Of a stretch of 38,822 bases of DNA, positions 1 to 8,825 are shown one piece after another (within the stretch, counting starts at the first letter, position 1; each line of letters opens with the position of its first letter). This DNA is from Cellvibrionaceae bacterium (GTDB taxonomy: Bacteria; Pseudomonadota; Gammaproteobacteria; Pseudomonadales; Cellvibrionaceae): contig JANQJP010000095.1 of the NCBI GenBank assembly GCA_028281575.1, positions 1 through 38,822 of the forward strand, given 5' to 3'. The notes beneath the pieces were generated by a model. That model ran no database searches, was not told the DNA's origin, and saw nothing but the letters and a program-made list of their open reading frames with translations. A program made the translations under genes and the position numbers.

Positions 1-1
1 C

Positions 2-88
2 GTCGTTCATGTGGAACAACCAAACTACTCGCCTTACCCCTTGATTGGCGCTTTTGCAGCCACAACAGTGGTGATCGAATTCGTGTAG
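2..88 (+). CDS. Possible C-terminal end of a truncated gene
   Basis: An open frame enters from the left edge and ends with TAG at 86-88, giving 28 residues that end in a hydrophobic stretch (PLIGAFAATTVVIEF). No family can be assigned from so short a tail. It could equally be chance, since no start or ribosome binding site lies inside the window. It would converge with the lactate permease, which ends at 128 on the other strand. Confidence 0.3.
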   Translation, partial: VVHVEQPNYSPYPLIGAFAATTVVIEFV

Positions 89-127
89 ACAGGCCCTAGT
101 TATAAAGCGAGTAAACGGTGTGCTTTT

Positions 128-1699
128 TTATATAATCGCGCCAATTGCAGCGACCACAACCCCATAAACGAGCATGGCGATAGCCGTTCGTTTCAGTATT
201 GCGCCCTCCTGATCAGCGATATTCAATATTGTTGCGACAGCGACAATATTCGCGATGCACACCATATTTCCCATTGCCGCGCCAACAGATTGCAGTGCAA
301 GAATATTCGCGGTATCCAACTGTAAATCCAGAGCAATGGATTGCTGAATAGCACCGAAGGTCAGGTTTGAAATAGTGGCAGAACCGGAAAAAAAAGATCC
401 GAGTGCGCCTAAAAATGGCGAAAAAAATGCCCATTGATCACCGCTCAATTCTGCGAGATGGCGACCGATCATTGTAACAATTGATTGATCGCCACCCATC
501 ATCAATAAGTTAACAAAAACAAGCGCCGCCGAAAGGGAAATAATTGGCTTTTTCATTTGCTGGTATGTGGCAATGCTCACCTTCTTTACGCCATCGTGGC
601 GATATAAGAACAATGTCATTAAGGCGATGATGAAAAAGGGGATAATCGAGGGAATATAAAGCAGCGCGTGGGTCCACGTTTCTGCCGTATTTAGGATGCC
701 TTCAAGCTTTAATACCAGGGCAGCACTTATCGAAAATGTACCCAACATACCCAAATCAAGTGCAAAGTAGGGTTCACTCAACTGTAAAAGAGGTTTGATG
801 TTTAACTGGGGAACACGTGTGAACACCAGAATCAAAACCGTTCCCCACAGAGGGAATGTGGCTTTGATTAAGGCTTTATAGTCAATTCTTAACGTCTTCG
901 ATGTATCATCCGAGGATGTCAGTCCGAAACCAAATTTTGCCAAACATATCGTAACAAGCAAGCCCGTTAAACCGCCTATCAACGCCGGGAATTCATAACT
1001 CGCCGTAGCAATCCAGGAATAGGGCAGCACACAGCTCAAAATACTCAACAAAACAAAGAGCGCGTTTTGTTTAATGAGTTTAAATGGCACAACAAATGCT
1101 AATGCAACAAACACTACAGGAAAAGCAGCTACACTGTTGATCAGAGCCGTTACCGTGGCGATGTGTGAGAGTTCAATTTCCGATAGTGACACAAGCGAAA
1201 ACCCAAACCACGTCGGTGTACCCACGGCACCAAAGGATACAGGCACGCTGTTTAGTGTTAAGCAAAACACCGCAACGCGCAGCGGAGGGAAGCCGAGACC
1301 GACGAGAACAGGGGCGGCAATAGCGGCGGGCGTGCCAAATCCGCTGGCGCCCTCGATTAAAAACTGGAACGCCCAACCGATTATCATAAGTTGTGCTATA
1401 GGGTTACTGGATACTGTATTCAACGCATCCTTTATTACAGCGAGCGCGCCAGTGACCTCCATTGTCTTGAATAAAAAAATGGCACCGGCAATAATCGTGA
1501 TTGGTGTCCAGGCAACGAGTAGGCCATCGATGACCGAAGCGTGAATAAGGTAGGGTTCGTGATCGAACACCAGAAGCACCAGCAGGTACACCACAAGGGC
1601 GGTGAGGGGAAGCGCCTTATATGAAGGCATACTATTGGATTTTGTCATCAGAAAAATCAATAGAAAAATGGGGAAATAACCGAGTAACAACTGCAACAT
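128..1699 (-). CDS. lldP: L-lactate permease (LctP/LldP family)
   Basis: This 523-residue polytopic inner-membrane protein has about a dozen hydrophobic segments, close to the usual length (about 550) of the LldP family, which imports lactate or glycolate with protons. The family signature GASGFGTPAAIAAP lies at residues 117-130 and is followed by the conserved NSVPVSFGAVGTPTWFG stretch. The start at 1699 is preceded on the minus strand by AAGG (1707-1710) at good spacing. It is divergent from a D-lactate dehydrogenase gene, which fits a lactate-handling pair. Substrate preference (L-lactate, D-lactate or glycolate) cannot be read from the sequence. Confidence 0.9.
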   Translation of the reverse strand: MLQLLLGYFPIFLLIFLMTKSNSMPSYKALPLTALVVYLLVLLVFDHEPYLIHASVIDGLLVAWTPITIIAGAIFLFKTMEVTGALAVIKDALNTVSSNPIAQLMIIGWAFQFLIEGASGFGTPAAIAAPVLVGLGFPPLRVAVFCLTLNSVPVSFGAVGTPTWFGFSLVSLSEIELSHIATVTALINSVAAFPVVFVALAFVVPFKLIKQNALFVLLSILSCVLPYSWIATASYEFPALIGGLTGLLVTICLAKFGFGLTSSDDTSKTLRIDYKALIKATFPLWGTVLILVFTRVPQLNIKPLLQLSEPYFALDLGMLGTFSISAALVLKLEGILNTAETWTHALLYIPSIIPFFIIALMTLFLYRHDGVKKVSIATYQQMKKPIISLSAALVFVNLLMMGGDQSIVTMIGRHLAELSGDQWAFFSPFLGALGSFFSGSATISNLTFGAIQQSIALDLQLDTANILALQSVGAAMGNMVCIANIVAVATILNIADQEGAILKRTAIAMLVYGVVVAAIGAII

Positions 1700-1789
1700 C
1701 AGGTCGCCTTAAATACATCTATCGATTTGTGAACGACAAAGAAAAAAACTGAAAAGTGAGCGCCATTTAGGCCCCGAAAAGTATAACCT

Positions 1790-1823
1790 TAATTCCACTC
1801 AAAAACATGATCGAGTGGAATTA
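1790..1823. promoter_or_regulatory. 11-bp inverted repeat in the ldhA leader
   Basis: TAATTCCACTC (1790-1800) and GAGTGGAATTA (1813-1823) form a perfect 11-bp inverted repeat with a 12-base spacer, ending 24 bases before the dehydrogenase start. A -10-like TATAAC lies at 1782-1787, so the repeat could overlap the start of transcription as an operator. It could also fold as a hairpin in the 5' leader. The cognate regulator is unknown, and it does not match the LldR consensus. Confidence 0.55.
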
Positions 1824-1847
1824 GAGACATGACAGGTAGAAAAATCT

Positions 1848-2864
1848 ATGGTTACAGAGTTAAAAAAAATCGCTGTATTTAGCTCAAAAAGTTACGATAT
1901 CGAGCGGCTTACGGAAGCCAACCCGGACGACAGCATGCTCGCCTTCACTTTTTTTGAACCAAAGCTCACCGCGCAAACAGTGTCACTGGCGAAAGATTTT
2001 GATGGCGTGTGCTGCTTTGTAAACGACCAAGTTGATGATTTTGTCGCCAAGTCGCTCGTCGAATACGGTATTCGTTTTATTGCCATGCGATGTGCGGGCT
2101 TTAACAACGTCGATATCGAAGCCTGTGACCGCTACGGTGTTCAGGTCGCGAGGGTGCCTGAATATTCCCCAAGCGCCGTTGCCGAACATGCTGTTGCATT
2201 AATTCTCAATTTAAATCGCAATATTCACCGCGCATTTTCCCGCATTCGCGAAAATGACTACTCGCTGGGCGGTTTAATGGGCTTTGGATTAAATGGCAAA
2301 ACCGTTGCGGTGATTGGCGGCGGCAAGATCGGTATTGCTTTTATTAAAATCATGCAGGGGTTTGGCTGCAGGGTATTATGCTTCGACCCATTTCCCACCG
2401 ATGAACTGCGGGAAACTGGCGTTGAGATTGTTGATCTAAATTCAATCTGGAGCGAATCAGATATCATTTCGCTGCATTGCCCATTGGTTAAGCAAACGTA
2501 TCATATCGTCAATAGCAATACACTAGAGCAAATGAAACGCGGTGTTATGCTGATCAACACCAGTCGTGGTGCGTTAATTGATACCCCGGCAGTAATTCAC
2601 GCACTAAAAACGGGGCGCCTTGGTTATCTCGGGCTCGACGTATATGAGGAAGAGGCGAATCTTTTTTTCGAGGACAATTCCGACAAGGTTTTGCAGGACG
2701 ATGTATTCGCGCGATTAACAACCTTCAAAAATGTCGTAATTACCGGACACCAGGCTTTTTTCACTATCGAAGCGCTCCAGGCTATTGCAAATATCACCGT
2801 GAGTAATCTCACATCGTTTTACAAGGGCGAAACAGAGCAGGTGTGTTTTGTAAGTGCTAAGTAG
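1848..2864 (+). CDS. ldhA: D-lactate dehydrogenase (D-2-hydroxyacid dehydrogenase family)
   Basis: This 338-residue cytoplasmic NAD-dependent enzyme interconverts pyruvate and D-lactate and is similar in length to E. coli LdhA (329). The NAD-binding glycine-rich loop GGGKIG is at 157-162. The catalytic triad of the family is present as Arg240 (TSRGALID), Glu269 (DVYEEEA) and His301 (TGHQAFF). The N-terminal stretch RCAGFNNVDIEACDRYGV and the block VPEYSPSAVAEHAVAL are typical of the LdhA branch rather than of generic hydroxyacid dehydrogenases. The start ATG at 1848 has only a weak AGG upstream. The divergent lactate permease suggests shared lactate metabolism. Confidence 0.92.
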   Translation: MVTELKKIAVFSSKSYDIERLTEANPDDSMLAFTFFEPKLTAQTVSLAKDFDGVCCFVNDQVDDFVAKSLVEYGIRFIAMRCAGFNNVDIEACDRYGVQVARVPEYSPSAVAEHAVALILNLNRNIHRAFSRIRENDYSLGGLMGFGLNGKTVAVIGGGKIGIAFIKIMQGFGCRVLCFDPFPTDELRETGVEIVDLNSIWSESDIISLHCPLVKQTYHIVNSNTLEQMKRGVMLINTSRGALIDTPAVIHALKTGRLGYLGLDVYEEEANLFFEDNSDKVLQDDVFARLTTFKNVVITGHQAFFTIEALQAIANITVSNLTSFYKGETEQVCFVSAK

Positions 2865-3016
2865 GGGAGACACACGTAGAGAGAAAGAATCTTTATTTTT
2901 TCCCTGGTTGTTATATGCAGACATCAGGATTCGTTACGTACGCAGCAATTCAATTACTAGGCAATGCAGTGTGTCACGCGGTAGTAGCTGACTTGATCCA
3001 TGCCGTTAAAAAGCAA

Positions 3017-3090
3017 TAGACCATATTGTTGGTCTACTAGCTTGATCGTCTATGACTGGTCGTATAGACTGGTCTATATTTCTAGAGGAG
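3017..3090 (+). promoter_or_regulatory. Promoter and operators of the toxin-antitoxin pair
   Basis: A -35 TTGATC (3042-3047) and -10 TAGACT (3065-3070) are spaced by 17 bases. One perfect inverted repeat (TAGACCA / TGGTCTA, 3017-3036) lies just upstream of the -35. A second (TATAGAC / GTCTATA, 3063-3078) covers the -10. GACTGGTC also occurs twice in direct orientation (3054-3061 and 3067-3074). A ribosome binding site GAGGAG lies at 3085-3090. The arrangement is typical of autorepression by a Phd-type antitoxin-toxin complex. Confidence 0.75.
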
Positions 3091-3097
3091 ACAGGTC

Positions 3098-3337
3098 ATG
3101 CTTGAAGAAATCGGCTCGTACGATGCTAAAACTAAACTCCCAGAGATCCTCCGTCGCGTTGAGGCAGGGGAGTCATTTACTATCACGAACCGTGGTAAAC
3201 CCGTCGCTGATATAGTTCCAAGCAGCACCGGTAGCCGCCTTAAGGCTAAGGCTGCGATAGAAAATATCTTAGCGTCTAAGAAGCATTTAGTCTCTAACAA
3301 GACTTTAGAAGAACTTAAAAATGAAGGGCGCAAATAG
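3098..3337 (+). CDS. Phd/YefM-family antitoxin
   Basis: This 79-residue protein matches the Phd/YefM antitoxin fold. The N-terminal half (residues 1-50) carries the DNA-binding region, with the family pattern of a conserved opening (EIGSYDAKTKLPEILRRVEAGE) followed by FTITNRGKPVADIVP. The lysine-rich C-terminal tail (about 51-79) would wrap the toxin. The start ATG at 3098 follows GAGGAG by seven bases. Its stop TAG overlaps the GTG start of the toxin by one base (TAGTG), so translation is coupled. It probably represses its own promoter through the two inverted repeats upstream. Confidence 0.88.
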   Translation: MLEEIGSYDAKTKLPEILRRVEAGESFTITNRGKPVADIVPSSTGSRLKAKAAIENILASKKHLVSNKTLEELKNEGRK

Positions 3338-3780
3338 TGCAAAGATTTGTACTTGATAACTCGGTAGCTATGCGTTGGTTGTTAGCAAGCGACAAGAAAA
3401 ATGACCAGGCTTACGCTGAGCTAGTCCTAAATAGCTTGATTGATGCTGAAGTGCTGGTCCCACATTTATGGCACTTAGAAGTAGTCAATGTATTGCTCAG
3501 TGCTGAGAAGCGTGGTGAGCTGGATTCAGGTGAAGTGGAACGATTTATTGCTCAACTTGAAAGCCTCCCAGTTCAGGTTGATCCAATGACATCCCAAAAA
3601 GCATTTAGTCGTACTCTCAGCTTGTCCCGGCTTTACAAATTAAGCAGTTATGATGCAGCTTATCTTGAGTTAGCTATTCGCGAAGGTTTGCCCCTCGCAT
3701 CCTTAGATAAAGATTTAATAAAAGCCGCTAAACGAGCTGACGTAGAGATTTATTTGATTGGGAATAATAATGGAAATTAG
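3337..3780 (+). CDS. PIN-domain toxin (VapC-like ribonuclease)
   Basis: This 147-residue PIN-domain protein has all four expected acidic residues: Asp7 (FVLDNS), Glu48 (WHLEVVN), Asp106 (SSYDAAYLELA) and Asp124 (SLDKDL). PIN toxins of this type are Mg-dependent endoribonucleases that attack tRNA or rRNA. The GTG start at 3337 is overlapped by the antitoxin stop codon. Pairing a PIN toxin with a Phd-type antitoxin is common. The actual RNA target cannot be inferred. The pair sits alone between metabolic genes, as expected for a mobile accessory cassette. Confidence 0.88.
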   Translation: MQRFVLDNSVAMRWLLASDKKNDQAYAELVLNSLIDAEVLVPHLWHLEVVNVLLSAEKRGELDSGEVERFIAQLESLPVQVDPMTSQKAFSRTLSLSRLYKLSSYDAAYLELAIREGLPLASLDKDLIKAAKRADVEIYLIGNNNGN

Positions 3781-4240
3781 ATTGGCTCTCTCCATAAAAC
3801 GCTTGTTGACACCAAAAACATTGACTGGTGGGGGTAAGTCTGAAATTGGTATACAAATACACACCTATGCAGGTATGCGCATAATATATATTATGTTAAA
3901 TTGAATATTGCAATCCTCTCTATGGCCCTTTTCCAAACTCGAACATGCTCACGTTTTTAAGCTCATTAGAGCTAATATAGCGAATAGTTTTCCGCTTTAC
4001 ACATCGTCTTCTACTGCCCAGGTTTCTTTGATTAGCAAAATTTTTTGCATCAAACTGGCCAAATAAGTTCTGCTCATCATGCTTAAAAATTTCAAATTTT
4101 ATTGCTCGAAAAAATCGAAATATATATAGAAAAAATTCGACTTTATTTACTCTTTATTACACTTATATTTACTTGGTTAATCAGTGATGATTCGTGGGCG
4201 TCGAGCGTACTCTTGTGATTTTCGAAAATATAAACTCTAG
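3781..4240. other. AT-rich gene-free stretch
   Basis: No convincing reading frame or terminator was found between the toxin stop and the FNR-like box. The stretch is markedly AT-rich, especially 4080-4160, and contains an imperfect inverted repeat around 4104-4140 (TCGAAAAAAT and AAAAAATTCGA). Confidence 0.4.
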
Positions 4241-4254
4241 TTGATTTAAATCAA
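4241..4254. promoter_or_regulatory. FNR/Anr box upstream of the antiporter-Usp pair
   Basis: TTGATTTAAATCAA is a perfect match to the FNR/Anr consensus TTGAT-N4-ATCAA. If it works as a class II activator site, transcription would start near 4289, about 77 bases before the antiporter start. This implies induction under low oxygen. Universal stress protein genes are known FNR/Anr targets in other gammaproteobacteria, which fits the downstream genes. Confidence 0.7.
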
Positions 4255-4365
4255 AGATAAATTTAACAATAATTCCATTCTCGAACAATTTATTGATTAT
4301 CGGCATTCGTATCTCGTTGTTCATGATCATTGAAATCGAAAAATAGCTAAAATGAAGACCGTAAA

Positions 4366-6135
4366 ATGTTAGAGACGAGCTTCATACACACCTCCCCATT
4401 CTATGAGTTGACCGCCCTAGTGGTTCTGGCCGCTGGGCTTGGTTTTATTGGCATGTTTTTACGCCAACCAATGATTGTTAGCTTCATTGCTGTTGGAATA
4501 CTCGCTGGCCCTTCGGTGCTGAATATTGTCCATTCCCATGAGCATGTTGAGCTACTTGCTGAGCTGGGGATCGCAGTTTTACTTTTCCTCGTCGGTTTAA
4601 AACTCGATTTAAAACTAATAACCACCTTGGGCCCTGTTGCCCTCGCTACAGGTTTGGGACAGGTAACGTTCACCTCGGCCATCGGTTTTTTACTCGGCTT
4701 AGCCCTGGGACTGGACACAATTACTTCAACCTATGTTGCCGTGGCACTGACTTTTTCAAGCACGATTATCATTGTCAAACTATTGTCAGATAAAAAAGAA
4801 GTCGACTCCCTGCACGGTCGTATCGCAGTCGGTTTTCTTATCGTGCAAGATCTGGTCGTTGTACTTGCAATGATGATGCTGTCAGCACTTGGCATAAGCG
4901 CAAATACAGAAACAGACACCGCCATTATTATGCACATCAGTAGAGCCTTGTTTTATGGGCTGATGATGCTGGCCTTTGTGTTGTTATTTATTCGCTATTT
5001 GGCGTCCCCATTGATGGGTAAACTGGCGCACTCGCAAGAATTGCTGGTTACTTTTTCAATTGGTTGGGCAGCACTTTTGGCTGCAATAGGCAGTTATCTC
5101 GGGTTCAGTAAAGAACTGGGTGGTTTACTGGCTGGAATCTCACTCGCGTCAACACCATTTAGAGAGGCCATCCTTTCTCGCCTCGCTCCACTACGCGATT
5201 TTTTGTTGCTGTTTTTTTTTATTGCACTGGGTTTACAACTCGATTTAGGCTTGTTGGGATCGCAGGTCTTTCCCGCTCTGGTGTTTTCGATTTTTGTACT
5301 CATCGGCAACCCGTTAATCGTCATGTTGATTATGGGATTGATGGGCTACAGGAAAAGAACTGGCTTTTTAGCGGGATTAACTGTGGCCCAAATTAGTGAA
5401 TTTTCCTTAATTTTTATGGCGATGGGATTGAGTCTGGGGCATGTGTCTACGCAGTCCCTCGGATTAGTGACTTTGGTAGGTCTGATCACAATCTCTACAT
5501 CCGTGTATATGATTACTTATTCGCACATGCTGTACAGCAAGCTAGAACCTTATTTGGGTATTTTTGAACGCTTGAAGCCCTACCGGGAAAAAACTCTGGA
5601 AGCGCAGAAAGCAGGCACACAACAACCCGATATCATTCTTTTCGGGCTGGGACGCTTCGGCAAGTCCATTGCGTATTTTTTACAAAAAGAAGGATTCCGT
5701 CTTCTCGCAGTCGATTTTAACCCAGATGAAGTGCGTCAATGGCGCAGACAAGGACACCACGTTATCTACGGCGATGCAACAGACGCCACGTTCATCAGTA
5801 ACCTGCGCTTGCAGAGCGTTAAATGGGTTGTATCAGCAATGCCACAACACGACCTCGGAGTTACCCACGATGACCCACGTTTATCGCTTATTGACGGGCT
5901 AAACAGGCAAAACTACGCGGGAGGGATAGCAATTTCCACTCAAAATATGCGTGACCAGTCAACCCTCCAACAAAAAGGGGCGACACTCGTACTTCTCCCA
6001 TTTTACGACGCGGCGGAACGGGCAGTTGAAAGAATTATGTCAACCCAGCCTGATCCAGGTGTTGATCTCAGCGCGCCGAACTCTCCGAGATCCAACTCTG
6101 ACGATATTATAGGTAAGCAAAATGATTCAGTTTAA
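4366..6135 (+). CDS. Kef-type monovalent cation:proton antiporter with RCK domain
   Basis: This 589-residue inner-membrane protein belongs to the CPA2 family. Residues about 10-400 form an antiporter domain with a dozen hydrophobic helices. Residues about 420-540 form a RCK/TrkA-N domain with a Rossmann GLGRFG loop and an acidic residue at the end of the second strand (AVDFNPDE). There is no clear RCK-C domain. It is closer in layout to YbaL than to the glutathione-gated KefB/KefC, but this is by eye. Its 3' end overlaps the universal stress protein gene by 14 bases, so the two are cotranscribed and probably coupled. An FNR/Anr box lies 112 bases upstream. Confidence 0.88.
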   Translation: MLETSFIHTSPFYELTALVVLAAGLGFIGMFLRQPMIVSFIAVGILAGPSVLNIVHSHEHVELLAELGIAVLLFLVGLKLDLKLITTLGPVALATGLGQVTFTSAIGFLLGLALGLDTITSTYVAVALTFSSTIIIVKLLSDKKEVDSLHGRIAVGFLIVQDLVVVLAMMMLSALGISANTETDTAIIMHISRALFYGLMMLAFVLLFIRYLASPLMGKLAHSQELLVTFSIGWAALLAAIGSYLGFSKELGGLLAGISLASTPFREAILSRLAPLRDFLLLFFFIALGLQLDLGLLGSQVFPALVFSIFVLIGNPLIVMLIMGLMGYRKRTGFLAGLTVAQISEFSLIFMAMGLSLGHVSTQSLGLVTLVGLITISTSVYMITYSHMLYSKLEPYLGIFERLKPYREKTLEAQKAGTQQPDIILFGLGRFGKSIAYFLQKEGFRLLAVDFNPDEVRQWRRQGHHVIYGDATDATFISNLRLQSVKWVVSAMPQHDLGVTHDDPRLSLIDGLNRQNYAGGIAISTQNMRDQSTLQQKGATLVLLPFYDAAERAVERIMSTQPDPGVDLSAPNSPRSNSDDIIGKQNDSV

Positions 6136-7099
6136 AAATGTCTTGTGTTTAGTGGAACCAAAAACTACCAGTAATACAGCGATAATTCAGGCCATTAAAA
6201 TAGCGAATGACCATCAAGCCGACATCTCATTTATATCAGTATTAGAGGATACCAAGCCGTGGGGAACGGCTCTCGGAAGCAAAGTAGAATACCAAAAATG
6301 TCTTGGTGAACTGGCTGATTCAACACGATCAGTCATTCTGGATCATATCAAAGTTATCGCGCCACTCATGAACCCTAATATTCGGGTAATATCGGGGATT
6401 GGCTTTATAGAGATTATAAAAACAGTCGTAGATCAACAATATGATTTGTTGGTGAAATGCGCCGAGAACCTGGACTGGGTGGATCGCATGTTTGGCAGCG
6501 AAGACATGCACCTGCTGCGCAAATGTCCCTGCCCGGTGCTAATACTTGAGCCAGAGCAAAAAGATCATTTCCGCAATATCCTCGCAACAGTCGATGTCAA
6601 CGACTACTCGGATACCCTCGACAACGGTCGCATCCAGGATCAATTGAATCAACAAGTACTTAGGTACAGCGCAGCAATAAGCGTATCAGAATTAATAGAA
6701 CTCCATATTGGGAGCGCATGGGAAGCCTGCAACGAGCATCTTTTTCGCTACGGTGTATTTACGCGCATGTCTCCTGAAAAAGTGAACGAATATGTAGAGC
6801 AAGTCCGTCGTCAATGCTCAATTAAATTGGGAAAACTTGCCGAAGATATGAGTGATTATTTAGGGGAAGTTGCTATCGAACACCTTCAGCCAAAGTTTCA
6901 TTTAGTGAAAGGCGCACCGTCCAGAGAAATACCAATAATGATTAAAAACTATAATGCGGACTTAATTGTCATGGGAACGGTAGGAAGAGTCGGTATTCCT
7001 GGCCTAATTATTGGTAATACTGCCGAGGCCATCCTGGAACAAACCAAGTGTTCTGTTTTAGCAATAAAACCTGAAAGTTTTAAAACACCTGTTGTATAA
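6122..7099 (+). CDS. Tandem universal stress protein (UspE-like)
   Basis: This 325-residue cytoplasmic protein is long enough for two Usp domains, like E. coli UspE (about 316). The C-terminal domain keeps the nucleotide-binding signature as GTVG-9X-G followed by Asn-Thr (VMGTVGRVGIPGLIIGNT, near residues 285-303). The first domain has a weaker version around CPCPVLILEPE (about 137-147). It starts inside the end of the antiporter gene in another frame. Coupling of a Usp domain protein to a cation antiporter suggests regulation of transport or a shared response to oxygen limitation, which is inference from context. Confidence 0.88.
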   Translation: MIQFKNVLCLVEPKTTSNTAIIQAIKIANDHQADISFISVLEDTKPWGTALGSKVEYQKCLGELADSTRSVILDHIKVIAPLMNPNIRVISGIGFIEIIKTVVDQQYDLLVKCAENLDWVDRMFGSEDMHLLRKCPCPVLILEPEQKDHFRNILATVDVNDYSDTLDNGRIQDQLNQQVLRYSAAISVSELIELHIGSAWEACNEHLFRYGVFTRMSPEKVNEYVEQVRRQCSIKLGKLAEDMSDYLGEVAIEHLQPKFHLVKGAPSREIPIMIKNYNADLIVMGTVGRVGIPGLIIGNTAEAILEQTKCSVLAIKPESFKTPVV

Positions 7100-7160
7100 C
7101 ACTATTTATTCCGTATCTTTGGACGAGCAAATTTAGGATGTGACCTGATTGGCTTTCTAA

Positions 7161-8045
7161 CTAACGCTTTTTTCGCGCCCTCTCAAGATGTTCGCACATT
7201 ATCGCCGCTCCATCCAAAATGCGTGGTGTATGCCGCTGAATAATATCCGGAGGTATAAAATAGAGGTTATTTTCTTCAACCGATTTTAGGCTTTTCCATT
7301 TTCTCCAGTCATCGAGCCAATCAGGGCGCGCTTCTCCCATGCCGCTTGCAATAATCACATCCGGGTTTCTGGCCACAACGGACTCTACTGAAATTTTTGG
7401 TGCGAGCGCCAGAGAATCACCAAACGCGTTTTGACCACCACAGAGCCGGATTACTTCGCTGATGATATGAGTATCATTTAAGGTTTGAATGGGCTTGTTC
7501 CAAACCTGATACAAAACAGAAATCTCGCTGTCACTGGAGTAAACCTGAGATAATTTCTGGTGACGTAATCCATACTCGGCGGCCGCCTTTTCCGCCGTTA
7601 CCGAATTTCCGGTTAGCTTGCCAAAATCACGGATTGAACGAGGAACATCCTCTAAGTCACGAGGGTCACTCACGTATACCGTTAAACCTAACCTTTCGAA
7701 TTTCCCAAGCGCTTTTTCTGCGCGCCCTGTTCCCCACAACACTACGAGGTCAGGGTTTAAGAGTACGATCTCTTCCATGCTAAAAGCGCTTATTGCCCCT
7801 ACTCGCTTTATACGTTTTGCCGCTTCTGGATAATCACAATAATCGACGGCACCTACGATTGAACTGCCCGCTCCCGCCGCATATAGGTTTTCAACAATAT
7901 GTGGCGCCAGGGCAACAATGCGTTTAGCAGGCTCTTGGAGATGAACCGTTCTGCCACGAAAATCCACAACGGAAATCTCTGCACGTACAGGGGAGCTAAC
8001 AAAAATAAAAAGAACAGTAAAAATACTTAAGCAATACCACTTCAT
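7161..8045 (-). CDS. btuF: Periplasmic vitamin B12-binding protein
   Basis: This 294-residue protein has a signal peptide (residues 1 to about 22, ending SSPVRA) and is a helical-backbone-type binding protein of the BtuF/FecB class. The N-terminal lobe begins with VDFRGRTVHLQEPAKRIVALAPHIVENLYAAGAG, typical of BtuF. It would deliver cobalamin or cobinamide from the outer-membrane receptor to the BtuC-BtuD transporter. Its start overlaps the cobS stop by 4 bases, making it the last gene of the B12 operon. It converges with the Usp gene 61 bases away. Confidence 0.9.
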   Translation of the reverse strand: MKWYCLSIFTVLFIFVSSPVRAEISVVDFRGRTVHLQEPAKRIVALAPHIVENLYAAGAGSSIVGAVDYCDYPEAAKRIKRVGAISAFSMEEIVLLNPDLVVLWGTGRAEKALGKFERLGLTVYVSDPRDLEDVPRSIRDFGKLTGNSVTAEKAAAEYGLRHQKLSQVYSSDSEISVLYQVWNKPIQTLNDTHIISEVIRLCGGQNAFGDSLALAPKISVESVVARNPDVIIASGMGEARPDWLDDWRKWKSLKSVEENNLYFIPPDIIQRHTPRILDGAAIMCEHLERARKKR

Positions 8046-8806
8046 AATAGGATCACAGCTAAAACTAAAATAAGAGACTCACTTAGCTCAATGAGCCCAC
8101 CCACACAATCTCCAGTGTAACCACCAATCATTTTTATCCATTTCTTTCGCCACCAGAAAAGTAATAACGCCATACTGGCTAGCGTTGAAATAATCCATAT
8201 TGGAGGTAACAGTAATAGAGATACAAGCAATAAAATCACCCAACTTATAAATAGTGGTTTACGAACAACGTTTGGATTTATGTTTGTTGCAATACCTGAT
8301 TGGCGAACATAAGGTGTGCAAAGCATAAAAGCCGTAACTGCACACCGAGAGAAAACAAGTGCTACCAACAAGGTCTGAAGCATTACCTCATTGCTGGTGA
8401 GCAGGTGTTCTAAAGCGGAAAATTTTACCAACAATACTAATACAATTGAGACAATTGCTATTGCGCCGCTATGGGGGTCTTTCATTACATCTAATGGATT
8501 TTTCTTGTTTGAGTGTGCTGCGAAAATAGCATCACTGCAATCAGCTAAACCGTCCAAATGTAATGCTCCCGTTAACCCTATCCAAGCGCATAAGATCAAT
8601 GCGGCAAGAAGCCCCTGGTTAAGGCCAAAGCTGGATAATAAAAAATAAACAGCAAAAAGACAGACAGCTAACACGAGACCAACGATTGGGTACCAAAGGA
8701 TCGATGCGCTATAGCCAGCGTTTGAAGAGACGTTTTCAGACCAGCATGAACGAGGTAACGGGATACGTGTTAATAAGCTCATGGCTATTGCAAAGCTTTG
8801 CAACAT
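8042..8806 (-). CDS. cobS: Adenosylcobinamide-GDP ribazoletransferase (cobalamin synthase)
   Basis: This integral membrane enzyme joins alpha-ribazole or its phosphate to adenosylcobinamide-GDP, the last assembly step of the nucleotide loop. The start at 8806 gives 254 residues beginning MLQSFAIAMSLLTRIPLP, which lines up with the family (E. coli CobS 247). The open frame extends to 8869, but that longer start would overlap cobC by 44 bases and add residues unlike the family. The family motif LTGALHLDGLADCSDAIFA is near residues 80-100, and GGYTGDCVGG is near the C-terminus. No strong ribosome binding site is visible, so it may depend on coupling with cobC. Confidence 0.92.
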   Translation of the reverse strand: MLQSFAIAMSLLTRIPLPRSCWSENVSSNAGYSASILWYPIVGLVLAVCLFAVYFLLSSFGLNQGLLAALILCAWIGLTGALHLDGLADCSDAIFAAHSNKKNPLDVMKDPHSGAIAIVSIVLVLLVKFSALEHLLTSNEVMLQTLLVALVFSRCAVTAFMLCTPYVRQSGIATNINPNVVRKPLFISWVILLLVSLLLLPPIWIISTLASMALLLFWWRKKWIKMIGGYTGDCVGGLIELSESLILVLAVILL

Positions 8807-8825
8807 AAAAGACACGTTCTTACGT

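Noticed and set aside
1074-1544. 156-residue open frame opposite the lactate permease
   Set aside because: It is a shadow of the permease gene on the other strand, with low-complexity composition and no ribosome binding site.
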